A DNA stretch of 64,000 nt, taken from the NCBI GenBank assembly GCA_020746105.1, contig CM036617.1, forward strand, positions 147,936,578 through 148,000,577, written 5' to 3'. This DNA is from Trogon surrucura (lineage: Eukaryota; Chordata; Aves; Trogoniformes; Trogonidae). A program made the translations under genes and the position numbers. The notes beneath the pieces were generated by a model that was not told the origin of the DNA, did no database searches, and worked only from the letters and a program-made list of their open reading frames with translations. Numbering within the stretch: position 1 is the stretch's first letter; the number at the start of each line of letters is the position of its first letter. Positions 62,371 to 64,000 of the stretch are shown here, piece after piece.

Positions 62371-64000
62371 ACAGGTTCGAAAAGAAGTGAAAATGCAATA
62401 TAACTTCTGTGAGAGCTTTTAAGATCACCACCTTAGCTGTGGACCTGACTTTAGACTTCCTTCTAAGGTTCCAGTCAACTAAATTAATTCCTGACTGCTA
62501 GGAGGAGAGAGCATTGAAGTTTAGCTGCTTTTATGGAGTCAGAGCATTTTGGTCTTTTTTTTTTTACTAAGCTATGTACACCAGTAGCTAGTAAAAAGGC
62601 TTTCCAAATTTAATTCATCTGTTAGCATGTGTTAATATCAATGTGATATGAGGTGGATCACTCAGTGTACCTAGTACTTGACTCATTTTTCCTCACATGA
62701 ACAAGTCATTTGGCATCAGCCTATTTATGAAAGGTAGCCTTTTTTAAAACCAATACAATTGCCATTTCTCATGAAACCCTGAATCAAAAAGAAGAGCAGA
62801 CATTGGTTCTGATTAGAGGGAAAAAAAAAAAAAATAAGGCAAGCTAGCAACAACAACTATGAAAAAATCCTTAATATCAATCATCCACAGAACAGGCAAT
62901 TTTCCGAGGGATTTGTTCACAAACAGCTACAAGGACAGGAAAAGCAACACCGCCCTGACCCTCTGACAACCAGGTTGATGTCTGCTAGGAACAGCGCACA
63001 GGCAGTTTTCAAGAGTTGCATTGCACAACTGCATAGGGCTCAGCACCGGACAAAAGGGTGGGACTGGGAGCTCACAGGGAGTATTTGGACATTTGAGAAA
63101 ACAGATCTTCAAGCAGGCCTTATTAAAAAAGTCTCCAAACTTTATCAGCCCCTGGAGCAGCCGTTGTTTTATCCAGTCCAAACCAGAACAACTTACTGAT
63201 TGCATTTTCTTTTTTCCTGGGAAGCAAAAGAATCAGTCTGGCGCACTGATTCATGGTGTTACTACACTGGCTTTCCTCAGCTGGAACATTCCTTCAGCAT
63301 CCCATGAAGGGCTATTAAAATAAGTAAATCACGAGAACCATCTGTCCTTTGCAGAGAGGAGGGGATGGGGTATTGCAGTGTATTTCCTTCTTGCTGCACA
63401 GTGTTGACCCCTTCCTGCTTGTGACACAAGCCCATGTTATCCTGAGGACTTAATAGCTACATCCAATATACAACATTTTGTCTGTTTAGTTAAACTTTAA
63501 GTTGCATAGGAAGAAAGACTACACCTGAGGCCACACGGGACATATGACAGCATAACTCTATGCTGGGAGAAAGCACATCATCTTTCCCTTTCCTTCCCAG
63601 CAAAACCTTCATCAGTTGGGTTTTTTTATGTTACACTATCTTCTTCCATTTTACTTGACGTCCTTCCTTTAAGCTAAAAAGCCACTATATGCTAATAAAT
63701 GTATATTAAAAAAAAACCTCTATTCTTATAAGAGGAGAAAAACTGCGTTTTGCATGAAAATTCTCTCCTTATAACAGCGTCTGCTTTCAATTTTCCATTA
63801 AAACAACATTGTACTGAATTTTCATTCACACTAGCAGAGTATTTTTCTGCCATCCGAGCAAAGATCTTTACTCCTCTACTATCAACAAAGCAGAGGAAGA
63901 GTAGGATGCAATTAAGCAGTTAGGTGAGGTGAAATGATATATGCCTTTAAATGAAAGTAAATTTAAAAAAAAATAAGAACAGGCACTTTAAAAGTATCTT
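62371..64000. other. Gene-free region to the window end
   Basis: AT-rich with poly-A and poly-T runs (62558-62567, 62821-62834). Open frames near 62927-63323 on both strands are unrecognised and about 75-100 codons long. No transposon or gene is seen. Confidence 0.5.

Noticed and set aside
1-64000. CRISPR arrays, bacterial operons, phage or plasmid features, LTR retroelements, tRNA or rRNA genes
   Set aside because: None seen. Repeat content and composition are those of a bird nuclear genome.

Overview
The window looks like a stretch of nuclear genome from a bird. The main evidence is at least eleven copies or fragments of the CR1 LINE retrotransposon. Several keep the typical avian CR1 3' end, with repeats of the octamer ATTCTRTG and the phrase TTGGAAGGGACC (or its complement). 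The rest is AT-rich and CpG-depleted, with small mono-, di- and pentanucleotide tracts. There is no operon-like packing, no rRNA, no tRNA that I can recognise, no CRISPR array and no clear LTR element. No protein-coding gene can be named with confidence. The sequence is best read as intergenic DNA or the inside of one or more very large introns.

Layout. Bases 1-8187 are gene-free, with an AAACC-type tract near 1.3 kb, a CpG-enriched patch near 3.1-3.3 kb and a possible small minus-strand exon near 6.9 kb. A fairly young CR1 lies at about 8.19-9.13 kb on the plus strand. Between 11.4 and 13.1 kb a 174-bp unit occurs twice in direct orientation with only two differences, and a perfect 29-bp tandem duplication lies between the copies. 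The stretch from 13.1 to 19.2 kb holds a CpG-enriched patch with AP-1-like and CRE-like sites and several microsatellites. A CR1 tail is at 19.2 kb, and at 20.1-21.3 kb is the best-preserved CR1, on the minus strand, with an uninterrupted 367-codon reverse transcriptase fragment. From 21.3 to 31.6 kb there is an old CR1 piece, one unusually long unexplained open reading frame (27.8-28.4 kb) and a CpG-enriched patch (29.5-29.8 kb). A very old, heavily decayed CR1 occupies 31.57-32.35 kb. CR1 fragments follow at 37.1, 38.1-38.9, 39.8 and 51.5 kb, and a diverged one at 61.7-62.4 kb. A compact CpG-rich cluster lies at 49.6-49.74 kb. A 69-nt candidate coding exon on the minus strand lies at 57.29-57.36 kb.

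Nothing here forms a pathway. The elements that could have a host function are the 57.3-kb candidate exon (cysteine-rich, symmetric phase, strong donor), the 49.6-kb CpG cluster, the 41.6-kb CRE/CCAAT pair and a homeodomain-site-rich patch near 50.6 kb. All are inferences from sequence alone. I did not find a clear previously undescribed system.
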